DNA of 64,000 bases. Origin: CAYLPU01 sp964385635 (GTDB lineage Bacteria > Chloroflexota > Anaerolineae > B4-G1). A program made the position numbers and the translations under genes. The notes beneath the pieces were generated by a model, which was not told the DNA's origin, did not search any database, and was given only the letters and a program-made list of their open reading frames with translations. Positions 16,388 to 25,791 of this stretch are shown in pieces (within the stretch, counting starts at the first letter, position 1; each line of letters opens with the position of its first letter). Location of the stretch: NCBI GenBank assembly GCA_964385635.1, contig CAYLPU010000007.1, forward strand, positions 1-64,000. Reading direction: 5' to 3'.

Positions 16388-18466
16388 ATGAGAAACCGAG
16401 TATGGAGTCTTGTCATCGTCGTCACCGTTGCGCTGACCGTATTGAGCCTGGGGCCAGCGGCGACCCCGGCGACGGCAGGAGGGGCCTGGTATGGTGAGTA
16501 CTTCGCCAATCCCACCCTCAGCGGCGGCCCGGCCCTCACCCGTTACGACAACACCCCGCACTTTGAGTGGGGCACCGGCAGCCCTGGGTCGGGCATCCCC
16601 GCCGACAACTTCTCTGCCCGCTGGACCCGCGACGAGTGGTTCGAGACCGGTACCTACCGCTTCTCCTACCGCTCCGACGACGGCATTCGTATCTGGGTCG
16701 GCAGCACGCTCGTCGTGGACGATTGGCGCGACCGCCAGGCTACCTGGTCCTCTGTGGACCACGTCGTCTCCCGAGGCACTCACCGCGTGCACGTCGAATA
16801 CTATGAACACGTCGGCGGCGCGGCCATACAGGTGGGATGGGAACAGGTCAGCGGCGGCGACACCTGGCGGGCCGAGTACTTTGACAACCGCGACCTCTCA
16901 GGCGCGTCGGCCCTGGTGCGCTACGACCCGGCCGTTGACTTCGACTGGGGATACAGCAGCCCCGACGGGGCCGTTCCCGCCGACAACTTTTCCGTGCGCT
17001 GGACGCGCAGCCTGGGCTTCACCCCCGGCGCGTACCGCTTCTACGCCAGTTGCGACGACGGCGTGCGCGTCTACGTGGACGGCAACCGCATCGCGGACAA
17101 ATGGGAGGACCAGAAACTGCCCAACACCTTCTGGGGCGACGTCACCCTCGACAGCGGGCAGCACACCGTCGTCGTCGAGTACTACGAGCACGGCGGCGAG
17201 GCCAGCGCCCACGTGTGGTGGAACCTGCTGGGCGACTTTGGTGGCTGGGAGGGCCGCTACTACGCCAACGCCGAACTGCGCGGCGGCCCGGCGCTCATCC
17301 GCGACGAGGCCGAGATAAACTTTGACTGGGGCGAGGGTGCGCCCGCCGATTGGATGCCCAGCGACAACTTTTCCGTCATCTGGACGCGCGACGTCTACTT
17401 CACCCCCGGCTACTACCGCTTCAACGTCCGCTCCGACGACGGCGTGCGCGTCAGGCTCGACGGGGCGCTGGTCATGGACTACTGGCAGCCGATGGACTAC
17501 GAATGGCACTACCTGGACTGGACCTACCTGGCGGGTACGCACGCCCTCAAGGTGGAGTACTTTGAGCGTGCCGGCGGAGCCCGCATTCGCTTCTGGTGGG
17601 AGCGAAGCGGCGCTCCCCCGCCTCCCTCCGCCCCCACGCCGGCGCCCACTCCCGCCCCCGGCATGCCCGGCCCCTGGCAGGGCGAGTACTTCAACAACCG
17701 CGACCTGAACGGCACGCCCGTCTTAGTGCGTACCGACAGCGCCGTGGACTTTAATTGGGGGTGGGACAGTCCCGCGTCGGGGGTGAACCGCGACGACTTT
17801 TCCGTGCGCTGGAGCGGTGACTTCCCCTTCGAGAGCGGTCGCTACCGCTTCACCACCACCAGCGACGACGGCGTGCGGCTCTACGTGGACGACCAACTGG
17901 TCATCAACGCCTGGCGTTCTATGCGGGGCACGCGCACCGGCTACGTTACCCTCTCGGCGGGAGACCACTCCGTGCGTCTCGAGTACTTTGAGCGCAGCCA
18001 GGCCGCCAGGGCAAGCGTGACCTGGCAGCGGATTGGTGTTGCACCGGCGCCGGCCCCCACACCCGGCCCCGTCGCTCCCGGCGACCAGGGCGCGAGCGGG
18101 CCGTGGGACGCGGCCTACTACGCCAACCGCGACCTCTCCGGCAGTCCAACCCTCACACGCCAGGACGCGGCGCTGGACTTTGACTGGGGCCGGGGTTCGC
18201 CCGACACGGCAGTGCCTGCCGACAACTTCTCCGCCGTCTGGACGCGCTCGGTCGAGTTCGGCGGCGGGCGTTACACCTTCACCACCTACTCCGACGACGG
18301 TGTGCGGCTCTACGTAGACGACCAACTGGTGATTGACAGTTGGCGACCCATGCGCGGCTACCGTAGTGCCACCCTCAACCTGAGCGCGGGCACACACACC
18401 GTGCGTTTGGAGTACTTTGAGCGTACTGGCATCGCCCTGGTGCGCCTCAACTGGCGCCGCCGGTAA
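16388..18466 (+). CDS. Secreted protein with five PA14 domains
   Basis: A 692-residue protein. A signal peptide (MRNRVWSLVIVVTVALTVL...ATAGG) is followed by five PA14 repeats of about 125 residues, each starting W(Y/R/E/Q/D)xxYxxNxxLxG and containing DFDWGxGSP, PADNFSxRWT, YRFxxxSDDGVRxYVD, and HxVxVEYxE. A Pro/Thr/Ala linker separates repeats 3 and 4. PA14 domains bind carbohydrates in many glycosidases and adhesins, and no enzymatic domain is present here. The ATG at 388 of this thousand has GGAGGTGAT, a near-perfect Shine-Dalgarno site, 4 bases upstream. A likely cell-surface carbohydrate-binding protein. Confidence 0.85.
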   Translation: MRNRVWSLVIVVTVALTVLSLGPAATPATAGGAWYGEYFANPTLSGGPALTRYDNTPHFEWGTGSPGSGIPADNFSARWTRDEWFETGTYRFSYRSDDGIRIWVGSTLVVDDWRDRQATWSSVDHVVSRGTHRVHVEYYEHVGGAAIQVGWEQVSGGDTWRAEYFDNRDLSGASALVRYDPAVDFDWGYSSPDGAVPADNFSVRWTRSLGFTPGAYRFYASCDDGVRVYVDGNRIADKWEDQKLPNTFWGDVTLDSGQHTVVVEYYEHGGEASAHVWWNLLGDFGGWEGRYYANAELRGGPALIRDEAEINFDWGEGAPADWMPSDNFSVIWTRDVYFTPGYYRFNVRSDDGVRVRLDGALVMDYWQPMDYEWHYLDWTYLAGTHALKVEYFERAGGARIRFWWERSGAPPPPSAPTPAPTPAPGMPGPWQGEYFNNRDLNGTPVLVRTDSAVDFNWGWDSPASGVNRDDFSVRWSGDFPFESGRYRFTTTSDDGVRLYVDDQLVINAWRSMRGTRTGYVTLSAGDHSVRLEYFERSQAARASVTWQRIGVAPAPAPTPGPVAPGDQGASGPWDAAYYANRDLSGSPTLTRQDAALDFDWGRGSPDTAVPADNFSAVWTRSVEFGGGRYTFTTYSDDGVRLYVDDQLVIDSWRPMRGYRSATLNLSAGTHTVRLEYFERTGIALVRLNWRRR

Positions 18467-18600
18467 CAAAAGCATCCGAGTGCCGGCGTCGGGGAAGTGA
18501 TGGGGGAATGGTCAATCATAGAAGGAATACGGGTGAACACACAAACGACTGACAATAGTGGAGACGGAGGCATACGGAAAGCCCTGATCTTCATCGGCGG

Positions 18601-19047
18601 CACGCTCTCGCCTGGTCTCCCGACGGGAAGCGATTGGCCTGGGTAGTGGGTGGCCATTTCGATGACCAGTGGCAAATCGGCGTCGGGGTGTTTGACCTGG
18701 GGGCGCAGACGGCCCGACTCCTGCACCCTTATGAGCCGATAGGCATGGGCGGCTGGCCCCCGGCGCCGGCCTGGAGCCCCGACGGGCAATGGCTGGCCCT
18801 CCACGCCATAGCAGGGGATCCCGCTGAACACGGGCTGTGGATCGCTCGAGTTGACGGCGAGAAGGAGCATTTCCTGGGGCCAGGTGAGGGCCCAGTCTGG
18901 AGCCCCGATGGGCGGTGGCTGGCCTTCACCTGTACCACGCCGGGCGCAGAATCGGCTATCTGGCTGGCCGAGGTGGGGACGTGGCACCCGCAACAACTCA
19001 ATCTCCCCCCGGGCGCCCAGGCAGTGGGCTGGGTAGTAGTCGGGTAA
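18601..19047 (+). pseudogene. Fragment of a PD40/TolB-type propeller gene
   Basis: The frame reads LAWSPDGKRLAWVVGG, then two more blades (AWSPDGQWLALHAI, VWSPDGRWLAFTC), the signature of PD40 (TolB) beta-propellers. No good start exists: the in-frame upstream codons are not protein-like before a TAG at 18556, while a neighbouring frame reads RKALIFIGGTLS. A 5' truncation or frameshift is likely. Only about 149 residues remain, against 300-450 for the neighbouring propeller lipoproteins. Confidence 0.6.
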
Positions 19048-19066
19048 TGTTGGGGGAGAAATTGCT

Positions 19067-19804
19067 ATGCGACACCGGATTTTCATCATTCTTTTGAGCT
19101 TGCCACTGGCGGCTTGCAGCACCCCGGAGGTGACAGAAGAAACACCTTTTCGTTCAGACCAATTCCATCTGGAAGTCACCCTGCCTCCAGGATGGACAGG
19201 CGCCGAAGGCCCAGAGTATCTGGCGCGACCGTTCACCGACCTGGTGGCGTTCAACAGTTGGGGGGAAGCCGGCTTCTGGGCTCCAGAGGTCACGACGGCG
19301 ACGAGTGCGACGTACAGCCCCAGGAGTGTCCTCGGGCAGATCCCTGATGGCGGAGCATACATCGTCTTGATCCATTTCGGTGGGGGGCCTCCCGTGCCAG
19401 CAGAAGACTACGGCCCTGAGTATACACATCAGGATCTGAGCGGCGTGTGGGAGGCGACGGATTGTCGAGACATGGGCAGCACCCCCGGTGATCTGCACAA
19501 CAACTTCTTCAAATGGGGGCGCTTGTTGCAACTTGAGGTGTACTGCGACGCGCAATCGTCCGAAGAGACGGTCGCTAACGGCCTCGACGGCACGGGCGTG
19601 CGCTGGGAAGGCGTGGACGGCGATAGCACCATCGAAGTGCTGGTCGGGCTGCCGCTGGTCAGCCTGGAACACCCCATCGCCTGGCCCGACCTGGCCCGCC
19701 GTTTTCAGGTCTACCGTTGGAACACGGCCAGCGGTGAATTTACGTCGGGGGAGATCAGAACCATCTCGGTTTCCACCTGCACTATGGGGAGACTATCGCA
19801 ATGA
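19067..19804 (+). CDS. Lipoprotein of unknown function
   Basis: A 245-residue protein with a lipoprotein signal peptide: MRHRIFIILLSLPLAAC, lipobox LAAC, acylated Cys17. The mature part contains PPGWTGAEGPEYLARPFTDLVAFNSWG, resembling PsbP/MOG1-like beta domains that follow the pattern LPPGW. The last four bases overlap the start of the next gene (ATGA), so translation is coupled. GGGGGA lies 10 bases before the ATG. Unknown function on the outer face of the membrane. Confidence 0.65.
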   Translation: MRHRIFIILLSLPLAACSTPEVTEETPFRSDQFHLEVTLPPGWTGAEGPEYLARPFTDLVAFNSWGEAGFWAPEVTTATSATYSPRSVLGQIPDGGAYIVLIHFGGGPPVPAEDYGPEYTHQDLSGVWEATDCRDMGSTPGDLHNNFFKWGRLLQLEVYCDAQSSEETVANGLDGTGVRWEGVDGDSTIEVLVGLPLVSLEHPIAWPDLARRFQVYRWNTASGEFTSGEIRTISVSTCTMGRLSQ

Positions 19805-21150
19805 AACGACAGAATTCTGCGGCTCTGGGAGGCTTACTGCTGGCGGCCATAGCACTGCTGGTTGCCTGCAGCGGCGCCCTCGACCTGACAGTTGAGACCA
19901 CATCGGCGGTCGAGACGACGCTGACCGCCCCCATCCCTGCTGCCAACATGAGGAAAGTGGCCTACGTCCAAGGCGGCGACGTCTGGATCAAAGAACTGCC
20001 CGACGGCAAACCCCAGCGCCTCACCGACGATGGCCGCAACAGCGAGCCCCGTTGGTCTCCCTCGGGCCGGTGGCTGGCCTTCCGCAAGGACATTGAGGTC
20101 TGGGTGATAGACACCTACGGCAACGATGCCCACGCCTTAGGCGAACGCAGCCCTGTGAGCACCTTTGCCTGGTCGCCCATAAAAGATCGCCTGGCATACG
20201 TCGCCGGCTCCGGCATACTGCGGCTGGAAGTGATCAACGCCGACGGCACCGACCTGGCGACGCTGATATCCCCCTCCACCTCCGACCCGGGCCAAGTGGG
20301 ACACATCGCTTGGGAACGCACCGCCTGGAGCCCCGACGGGCGACAGTTGGCCTACGTGCTAGTGCAACACGGCTCGCCCGGCCCGCAGCGGAACTATGTG
20401 GGCATCTGGTCCGTCGAGACGCAATCCGGCAGCGAGCCCGCCGAACACTACGCCATCCCCAGCCCGCCGCAAGACGGCCTGATCTTGGCCGGCTGGACGT
20501 CCGATGGGCAGTCCATCCTATTCTGGCATGACCCGACGTTCTCGGCCTCGGCGGCGGCCGATGGCCTGCCGCTGCTGCGCCTGCCACTGGATGGAGGCGA
20601 ACCTATAGAAATGGCCGACTTTACGCTGCTACACCCGGATTTCTGGAGCGGTTCGCCCACAGGCCGGCACGTGGCGCTCACGATGGGAGGCGGGCGTGAG
20701 ACCTGGACCAACAAACGTATCGCTCTGCTCAACCTGGAGACATACGATCTCAAGTATCTGACCGGCGAGACTGTGTCGGCCTTTCCCCCCGCCTTCTCGC
20801 CCGACGGCCAACACATCGCCTACGTGGCCGCGCCCGACGTCGGCCACGTAGGGGGCGGCGACGACGCCAAAGCCAGCGCAGCCCAGCGCCGCATCTGGGT
20901 AATGAACGTGGACGGCTCCGACCAGCGTCCGCTCACCGACGACCCGGTCTACCGCGACGAGCGGCCGCTCTGGTCGGCGGACGGGACACACGTGCTCTTT
21001 GCCCGGATGGACGCGGACGGGCGCGCCTCACTCTGGCTGGTGGACGCGGCGGGCGGTACGCCCGAACAAGTGGTGGACGAACTGACGCCGGCTCCGGCAT
21101 GGTTCGGCTACTATGGCTACATCGCCTGGGACCGATGGTTCGACTGGTAG
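19801..21150 (+). CDS. TolB-like beta-propeller lipoprotein
   Basis: A 449-residue lipoprotein (lipobox LVAC after a hydrophobic stretch). It contains at least five PD40-type blades: RKVAYVQGGDVWIKELPDGKPQRLTDDG, PRWSPSGRWLAF, FAWSPIKDRLAYV, AWSPDGRQLAYV, PAFSPDGQHIAYV, and RPLWSADGTHVLFARMD. Such propellers are protein-protein interaction scaffolds outside the membrane. It overlaps the preceding lipoprotein by 4 bases and the convergent deaminase gene by 34 bases at the 3' end. Likely co-expressed with the lipoprotein. Confidence 0.8.
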   Translation: MKRQNSAALGGLLLAAIALLVACSGALDLTVETTSAVETTLTAPIPAANMRKVAYVQGGDVWIKELPDGKPQRLTDDGRNSEPRWSPSGRWLAFRKDIEVWVIDTYGNDAHALGERSPVSTFAWSPIKDRLAYVAGSGILRLEVINADGTDLATLISPSTSDPGQVGHIAWERTAWSPDGRQLAYVLVQHGSPGPQRNYVGIWSVETQSGSEPAEHYAIPSPPQDGLILAGWTSDGQSILFWHDPTFSASAAADGLPLLRLPLDGGEPIEMADFTLLHPDFWSGSPTGRHVALTMGGGRETWTNKRIALLNLETYDLKYLTGETVSAFPPAFSPDGQHIAYVAAPDVGHVGGGDDAKASAAQRRIWVMNVDGSDQRPLTDDPVYRDERPLWSADGTHVLFARMDADGRASLWLVDAAGGTPEQVVDELTPAPAWFGYYGYIAWDRWFDW

Positions 21151-23126
21151 CGCGGCCCCGCCAACTCCACGTACTCCTGCTTCACCAACTCCTGCTCCTG
21201 CACGCCGAGCAACTCCAGCAGTTCGCCGATCAATTCTGCCTTCCGCTCCGCATCTTGCCTCGACCAGGTGCGGCTCTTGATCTCTAGGAAAATCCCCGGC
21301 AGTTCCGGCTTCGTCATCCGGTCCAGATTGACCGCAAAGTCCGTCCCGCCGTAGCGCACGTGGTAGCGCCGCCGTTCCTTGTGCACCACGACCTCGGACG
21401 CCGGTTTGAAGTACTCACGGTAGAAGCGCAAACTCCGCGTCGCCGGCGCATCAAAGCGGGAGCGCGAGAGGAGCACCGAGTGAGCATACTCGCGCTCCTT
21501 CGTCTCGCTGGTCAGCGTCAGCCGGTAGAACCCATCCTGCACCTGACCATCCTCGTCCAGCAGTTCATCCTCCCGGTAGCGGATGCGGCTGCGGTAGGGA
21601 TCGTCGAACAGGAAGTAGGTATCGTACTGGCGACGGTGACTCGGCTTGATGACCAGAATCTCCGGCCCGCTTAACAAGGCTTCCACTGGCGCGGCGTCCG
21701 TCATAAGCACTTTTACCTGCACCTCGAACGTCTTCGCCTGAGCCACCTGGCCAATGACCAGCAGTTTGCTGAGCACGCTCTCTTCGCGCTGGATGAGGAA
21801 TGTGTCAATCTTGCGCGCTATGCCGGCCGCCTCGGCCTCCAACACCTGCTCATCCAGCGTGAGCAATCTCCGCTCGCGCATCAACCACTGTCCCTGGCAC
21901 ATCACGTCTCTCACGTCACTGCTCTTGGCGACGTATACCAACTGGGCGTACAGCGCCTCAGAATCGCGCGCGAACCTGGGCGTGTTGTGAACCTTGCGCA
22001 AGTCAACCACTGAGACGTCGGCCCGTTTGCCCGGTTCCAGCGAGCCAATGAACTCGTCCATATGCAATGCCTGTGCCCCGCCGATGGTCGCCATGGCCAG
22101 CGCCTGCCGCGCCGGTAGGGCCGTGGGGTCCGAGGTCGCGCCCTTGGCGAGCAGCGCCGCCAGCCGCATCTCCTCCCACATGTCCAGGTCGTTGTTGCTG
22201 GCCGGGCCATCGGTGCCAATGCCCACGTTGAGCCCCAGTTCCAGCATGCGCACCACCGGCGCAATGCCGCTGGCCAGTTTGAGGTTGCTGGTGGGGTTGT
22301 GCGCCACACCGACCCCGTGGTGCAACAGTGTGTGCATCTCCCCCTCATCCAGGTGGACACAGTGGGCGGCGGTGACCTTGGCTTCGAAAACGCCCTGTTT
22401 CTTCACCCAGGGCACCATCGGCATTCCGTACTCAGCCCGGTGCTCCTCCACCTCCTGCGCAGTCTCAGCGATGTGGATGTGGAGCGGTACGTCGAACTCT
22501 AGCGCCAGTTGGGCGCAGGCCTGCAGCAGTTCAGCGGTCGTCGTGTAAGGGGTGTGGGGCCCGACCGCCGGGGTAATCAGCGGGTGACCCCTCCAACGCA
22601 GGATGAAGTCGCGGGCGTGCTCCAGCCCCTCGTCATAACTCAGCGCGTCGGGCGTGGGAAACTTGAGTACTGTCTCGGCACAGATAGCCCGCAGCCCGGC
22701 CTGAGCCGTGGCGTCGGCCACAGCCTCCTCGTAGTAATACATATCGGCAAAACAGGTCGTGCCGGAACGGATCATCTCAGCGCAGGCCAGTTGTGTGCCC
22801 AGCCAGCAAAAATCAGGCCGCACGAACTCCCGCTCCACAGGCATAACGTAGCCCATCAGCCAGACATCCAACCGCAAGTCGTCAGCCAGCCCCCTGAGCA
22901 AAGTCATCGGGGCGTGAGTATGGGCATTGATCAAACCCGGAATGACCGCACACCCACTGCAATCCACGACCTCATCTGCGATATACGCAGCCGCAATCTG
23001 GCCGGCTGGCCCCACAGCCTCCACGACACCACCGTGAACAGCGACCGCGCCAGGAATGAAGAGGTCAAAATCACCATTCATCGTAGCGACGCTGCCACCG
23101 GTCAAGATCACATCAACCTCAATCAT
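21117..23126 (-). CDS. mtaD: MTA/SAH deaminase-type amidohydrolase with CYTH domain
   Basis: A 669-residue protein. Residues 1-435 form an amidohydrolase of the MtaD/SsnA class: INAHTHAPMTLLRG (metal ligands), HIHIAET, AAHCVHL and GTDGPASNNDLDMWEEM are all intact. The family deaminates methylthioadenosine or S-adenosylhomocysteine. The C-terminal part (about 455-650) has CYTH features: RSRIRYREDE, FYRLTLTSETKERE, PGIFLEIKSRTWS and a helix ERKAELIGELLELLG. CYTH (triphosphate tunnel) enzymes act on polyphosphate or nucleotide triphosphates. ATG 23126 is chosen because GGAGGAG lies 8 bases upstream; GTG 23135 would overlap that site. The fusion is unusual. Confidence 0.85.
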   Translation of the reverse strand: MIEVDVILTGGSVATMNGDFDLFIPGAVAVHGGVVEAVGPAGQIAAAYIADEVVDCSGCAVIPGLINAHTHAPMTLLRGLADDLRLDVWLMGYVMPVEREFVRPDFCWLGTQLACAEMIRSGTTCFADMYYYEEAVADATAQAGLRAICAETVLKFPTPDALSYDEGLEHARDFILRWRGHPLITPAVGPHTPYTTTAELLQACAQLALEFDVPLHIHIAETAQEVEEHRAEYGMPMVPWVKKQGVFEAKVTAAHCVHLDEGEMHTLLHHGVGVAHNPTSNLKLASGIAPVVRMLELGLNVGIGTDGPASNNDLDMWEEMRLAALLAKGATSDPTALPARQALAMATIGGAQALHMDEFIGSLEPGKRADVSVVDLRKVHNTPRFARDSEALYAQLVYVAKSSDVRDVMCQGQWLMRERRLLTLDEQVLEAEAAGIARKIDTFLIQREESVLSKLLVIGQVAQAKTFEVQVKVLMTDAAPVEALLSGPEILVIKPSHRRQYDTYFLFDDPYRSRIRYREDELLDEDGQVQDGFYRLTLTSETKEREYAHSVLLSRSRFDAPATRSLRFYREYFKPASEVVVHKERRRYHVRYGGTDFAVNLDRMTKPELPGIFLEIKSRTWSRQDAERKAELIGELLELLGVQEQELVKQEYVELAGPRYQSNHRSQAM

Positions 23127-23283
23127 AGCCTGCACTCCTCCGTATTAATTGACCCATTATAGCCCCAGTCGTACCTAAGTGCAATTCCTGCCAGCGATGC
23201 TAGACACACCAGACACATGTTTTTCCTTATTCAAATTTGTGATATAATAAGGCATCCAACAACACCAGAAATCGAGGTGACCC

Positions 23284-24591
23284 GTGCATGCAATAGATAT
23301 GATTGCCAGAAAGCGCGACGGCGCCGAACTCTCCCGGGAGGAGATTGAGTTCTTCATCCAGGGATACGTTCGGGGAGAGATCCCTGACTACCAGGCTGCT
23401 GCCTGGCTGATGGCCGTGTACCTGCGCGGTATGACCGACCGCGAAACTCAGGACATGACGTTGGCGATGGCCCACTCGGGTGACATGCTCGACCTGAAAG
23501 ACGTCGCCCCCATCGTGGTGGACAAGCACTCTACAGGTGGCGTGGGCGACAAGGTCAGCCTGGTCGTAGCACCGCTGGTCGCGGCCTGCGGACTGCCAAT
23601 CGCCAAGGTGACCGGGCGCGGATTGGGCTTCACAGGCGGGACGGTGGATAAACTGGAATCGATCCCCGGATATCGGGCCGATCTGAACGAGGCCGAGTTC
23701 AAAGCCCAACTCAGTGAGATTGGCATCGTGCTCACCGGACAAAGCGCGGAACTGGCTCCAGCCGACCGCAAATTGTACGCCCTACGCGACACGACGGCCA
23801 CTGTTGAGTCTATCCCGCTCATCGTCAGTTCGATTATGAGCAAGAAACTCGCCGCTGGCGCCGACGCCATCGTATTGGATGTCAAGGTAGGCAACGGCGC
23901 GTTTATGAAGACACTGGAGGATGCAGAGGCACTGGCTGAGGCTATGGTGCGACTGGGAAACCAGGTCGGACGGAGCGTGATCGCACTCATCTCCGACATG
24001 AACCAGCCGCTGGGCTGGGCAGTGGGGAACACGCTGGAGCTACGGGAGGCGATCAACACGTTGCACGAGGGCGGCCCCAGGGACTTCCGCGAGCACTGCC
24101 TGGTCGTGGCAACGGAGATGTTGATGCCGGGCAGAAAGGCCACCGACACCAACGCCGCGCTCACACTGGCTTTGGAGACACTGGCCTCCGGGGCAGCCTG
24201 GCACAAGTTCAGGGAGATGGTAGAGGCCCAGGGCGGCGACGTGCGCTACATCGACGAGCCGGAACGGTTACCCAAGGCCAGGTTGATCGAGCCTGTGCCT
24301 GCGCCGCGCAGTGGCTACCTGGCCGCTGTGAACGCCGCTGAGATCGGGAGGGCCGCAATGGAATTGGGCGGAGGACGGGAGAAAATCAGCGACCCGATTG
24401 ACCACAGCGTCGGCGTGATCGTGCACTACAAGGTAGGCGATCTGGTGCAGAAGGATACACCACTGTTTACCATCCACGCCAACGATGAGGCGAAACTGGC
24501 CTCGGCCCGCGAGCGAGTGCTGGCCGCACACACCTTTAGCGACACGCACACCAACCGCTTGCCGCTGTTCTATCGCCGAATCACAGAGTAG
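23284..24591 (+). CDS. Pyrimidine-nucleoside phosphorylase
   Basis: A 435-residue enzyme of the thymidine/pyrimidine-nucleoside phosphorylase family (DeoA/Pdp), which cleaves pyrimidine nucleosides with phosphate. The anthranilate-phosphoribosyltransferase-like fold is complete: DKHSTGGVGDKVSLVVAPLVAACGLPIAKVTGRGLGFTGGTVDKLESIPGY, then SIMSKKLAAGADAIVLDVKVGNGAFMKT, and a C-terminal barrel with HKVGD-type residues. GTG 23284 has GAGGTGA 3 bases upstream. A TATAAT -10 box lies at 23243-23248 with only a weak -35. A single-gene transcription unit, divergent from the deaminase. Confidence 0.93.
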   Translation: MHAIDMIARKRDGAELSREEIEFFIQGYVRGEIPDYQAAAWLMAVYLRGMTDRETQDMTLAMAHSGDMLDLKDVAPIVVDKHSTGGVGDKVSLVVAPLVAACGLPIAKVTGRGLGFTGGTVDKLESIPGYRADLNEAEFKAQLSEIGIVLTGQSAELAPADRKLYALRDTTATVESIPLIVSSIMSKKLAAGADAIVLDVKVGNGAFMKTLEDAEALAEAMVRLGNQVGRSVIALISDMNQPLGWAVGNTLELREAINTLHEGGPRDFREHCLVVATEMLMPGRKATDTNAALTLALETLASGAAWHKFREMVEAQGGDVRYIDEPERLPKARLIEPVPAPRSGYLAAVNAAEIGRAAMELGGGREKISDPIDHSVGVIVHYKVGDLVQKDTPLFTIHANDEAKLASARERVLAAHTFSDTHTNRLPLFYRRITE

Positions 24592-24597
24592 CCAGGG

Positions 24598-25791
24598 TTA
24601 CGGCACACATTGTGACACGCCACCAGCGTCAATGCGATAACGGTAGAGCGATGCACCATCCCAGTTCCGCCTACCATTGAACTCAATCCAGCCCAACAGC
24701 CCGTTTCGTTTCACTGTCGCCAGCGTTGCCGCTACCCCCTCCCGCGCCGGTTCCCCGTGCGCGGCGATGGCCTGTTCCAGTGCCTCCAGCAGCATCCATG
24801 TGGCCTCGTAGGCCAGGAGAGCCAGCGGTCCGGGCGGCACGCCATTGGAAACAGCCCGGTAGGCGGCTACAAAATCCGCGCCGCCTGGGACATCCGCCGG
24901 GAAGGGCCATGGCGTGAAGTATATAGCCCTCTCCGCAGCATGGCCCGCCACGGCAACGAAGTCAGTCATGGCCAACTCCGGCCCACCCAGAAAGACCCCC
25001 TCCCAGCCAGCCGCCCGCAGCGCTGAGACGACCTCGCCCGCCACCACCGGGCCAGCATCACAGACGACCACCTCCGCGCCAGACGTACTCACCTCTGTCA
25101 ACCAATCTGCGCTCGCCGGCGACACGATTGGCCAGATCCGCAACCGATATTGCTGCGCATCGCGCCGCAGCGCTGCCCCTAGCGGACCACCCTCGGTCAC
25201 GAGCGCTACGTCGTACAGCCCCAACCCCCTGAGGTGATGGAGCAGTGCACTAGCCACCGGTCCAGCGGGAGAGGCCAGGCGATAGACCCCCATCTCCCCC
25301 CAGGTGAGCGCCGGGTCGAGCACCGCCGGGGCAACGAGGGAGATGCCTGCCTCGGCGTATGAACTCAAGGCAGCGGCGGTCGTCTCCTCGCGGAAGTGGC
25401 CGATGGAGGCAACGACGGCGGAGTCGGCAGCCAGTTTGCGGGCCTGCTCGGCCGCCATCACCTGGTCGCCCCCATCGTCGTAGGCGACCAATTCGACGCT
25501 GTAGCCCCCCACCCCACCGGCAGCGTTGGCTTCGCGCAATGCCAGCCTGACCGCGTAGATGACATCGTAGCCGACGTAGCGATAACGCCCCTCGAACGGA
25601 GCAACCAATCCTATCTTCACGATCGGCCGCACTGCCCCCGGAAAGCGACAAGCGGCAAGCGGCACAAGCAGGACGATCAGCAGCAAAAAAGAGAGGCAGC
25701 GATGCGCTGCCTCACCCTTCGATCTTCGAGCACCCACCAGTCTCGCATCCAGTATCCAGCACCCAATACTCACGGCACTCCACCGCCACAC
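24598..25791 (-). CDS. Branched-chain amino acid-type substrate-binding lipoprotein
   Basis: A periplasmic-binding-protein family 6 (Leu/Ile/Val type) lipoprotein. The lipobox LVPLAAC follows a hydrophobic stretch, and the mature part reads VKIGLVAPFEGRYRYVGYDVIYAVRLALREANAAGGVGGYSVELVAYDDGG, the N-lobe of such receptors, with a normal two-lobe length. No permease or ATPase genes adjoin it, so it may be a sensor or orphan receptor. The true start is uncertain: the first 35 residues are encoded by word-repeat and hairpin DNA, and the hairpin at 25685-25713 lies within this 5' part. It follows mltG with a 22-base overlap. Confidence 0.75.
   Translation of the reverse strand: MWRWSAVSIGCWILDARLVGARRSKGEAAHRCLSFLLLIVLLVPLAACRFPGAVRPIVKIGLVAPFEGRYRYVGYDVIYAVRLALREANAAGGVGGYSVELVAYDDGGDQVMAAEQARKLAADSAVVASIGHFREETTAAALSSYAEAGISLVAPAVLDPALTWGEMGVYRLASPAGPVASALLHHLRGLGLYDVALVTEGGPLGAALRRDAQQYRLRIWPIVSPASADWLTEVSTSGAEVVVCDAGPVVAGEVVSALRAAGWEGVFLGGPELAMTDFVAVAGHAAERAIYFTPWPFPADVPGGADFVAAYRAVSNGVPPGPLALLAYEATWMLLEALEQAIAAHGEPAREGVAATLATVKRNGLLGWIEFNGRRNWDGASLYRYRIDAGGVSQCVP
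25685..25713 (-). terminator. Rho-independent-type hairpin inside the 5' coding region
   Basis: On the minus strand: stem GAGGCAGCG, loop CAT, CGCTGCCTC, then TC and six T. This is a classic intrinsic terminator placed after mltG. It lies within the signal-peptide coding part of the receptor gene (AAHRCLSF), so either the receptor begins later than annotated or its expression depends on readthrough. Confidence 0.75.

Noticed and set aside
16491..17318. Plus-strand frame inside the PA14 gene, rich in S, T and P
   Set aside because: It is a frame-shifted reading of GC-rich PA14 repeats and does not have a plausible protein pattern.
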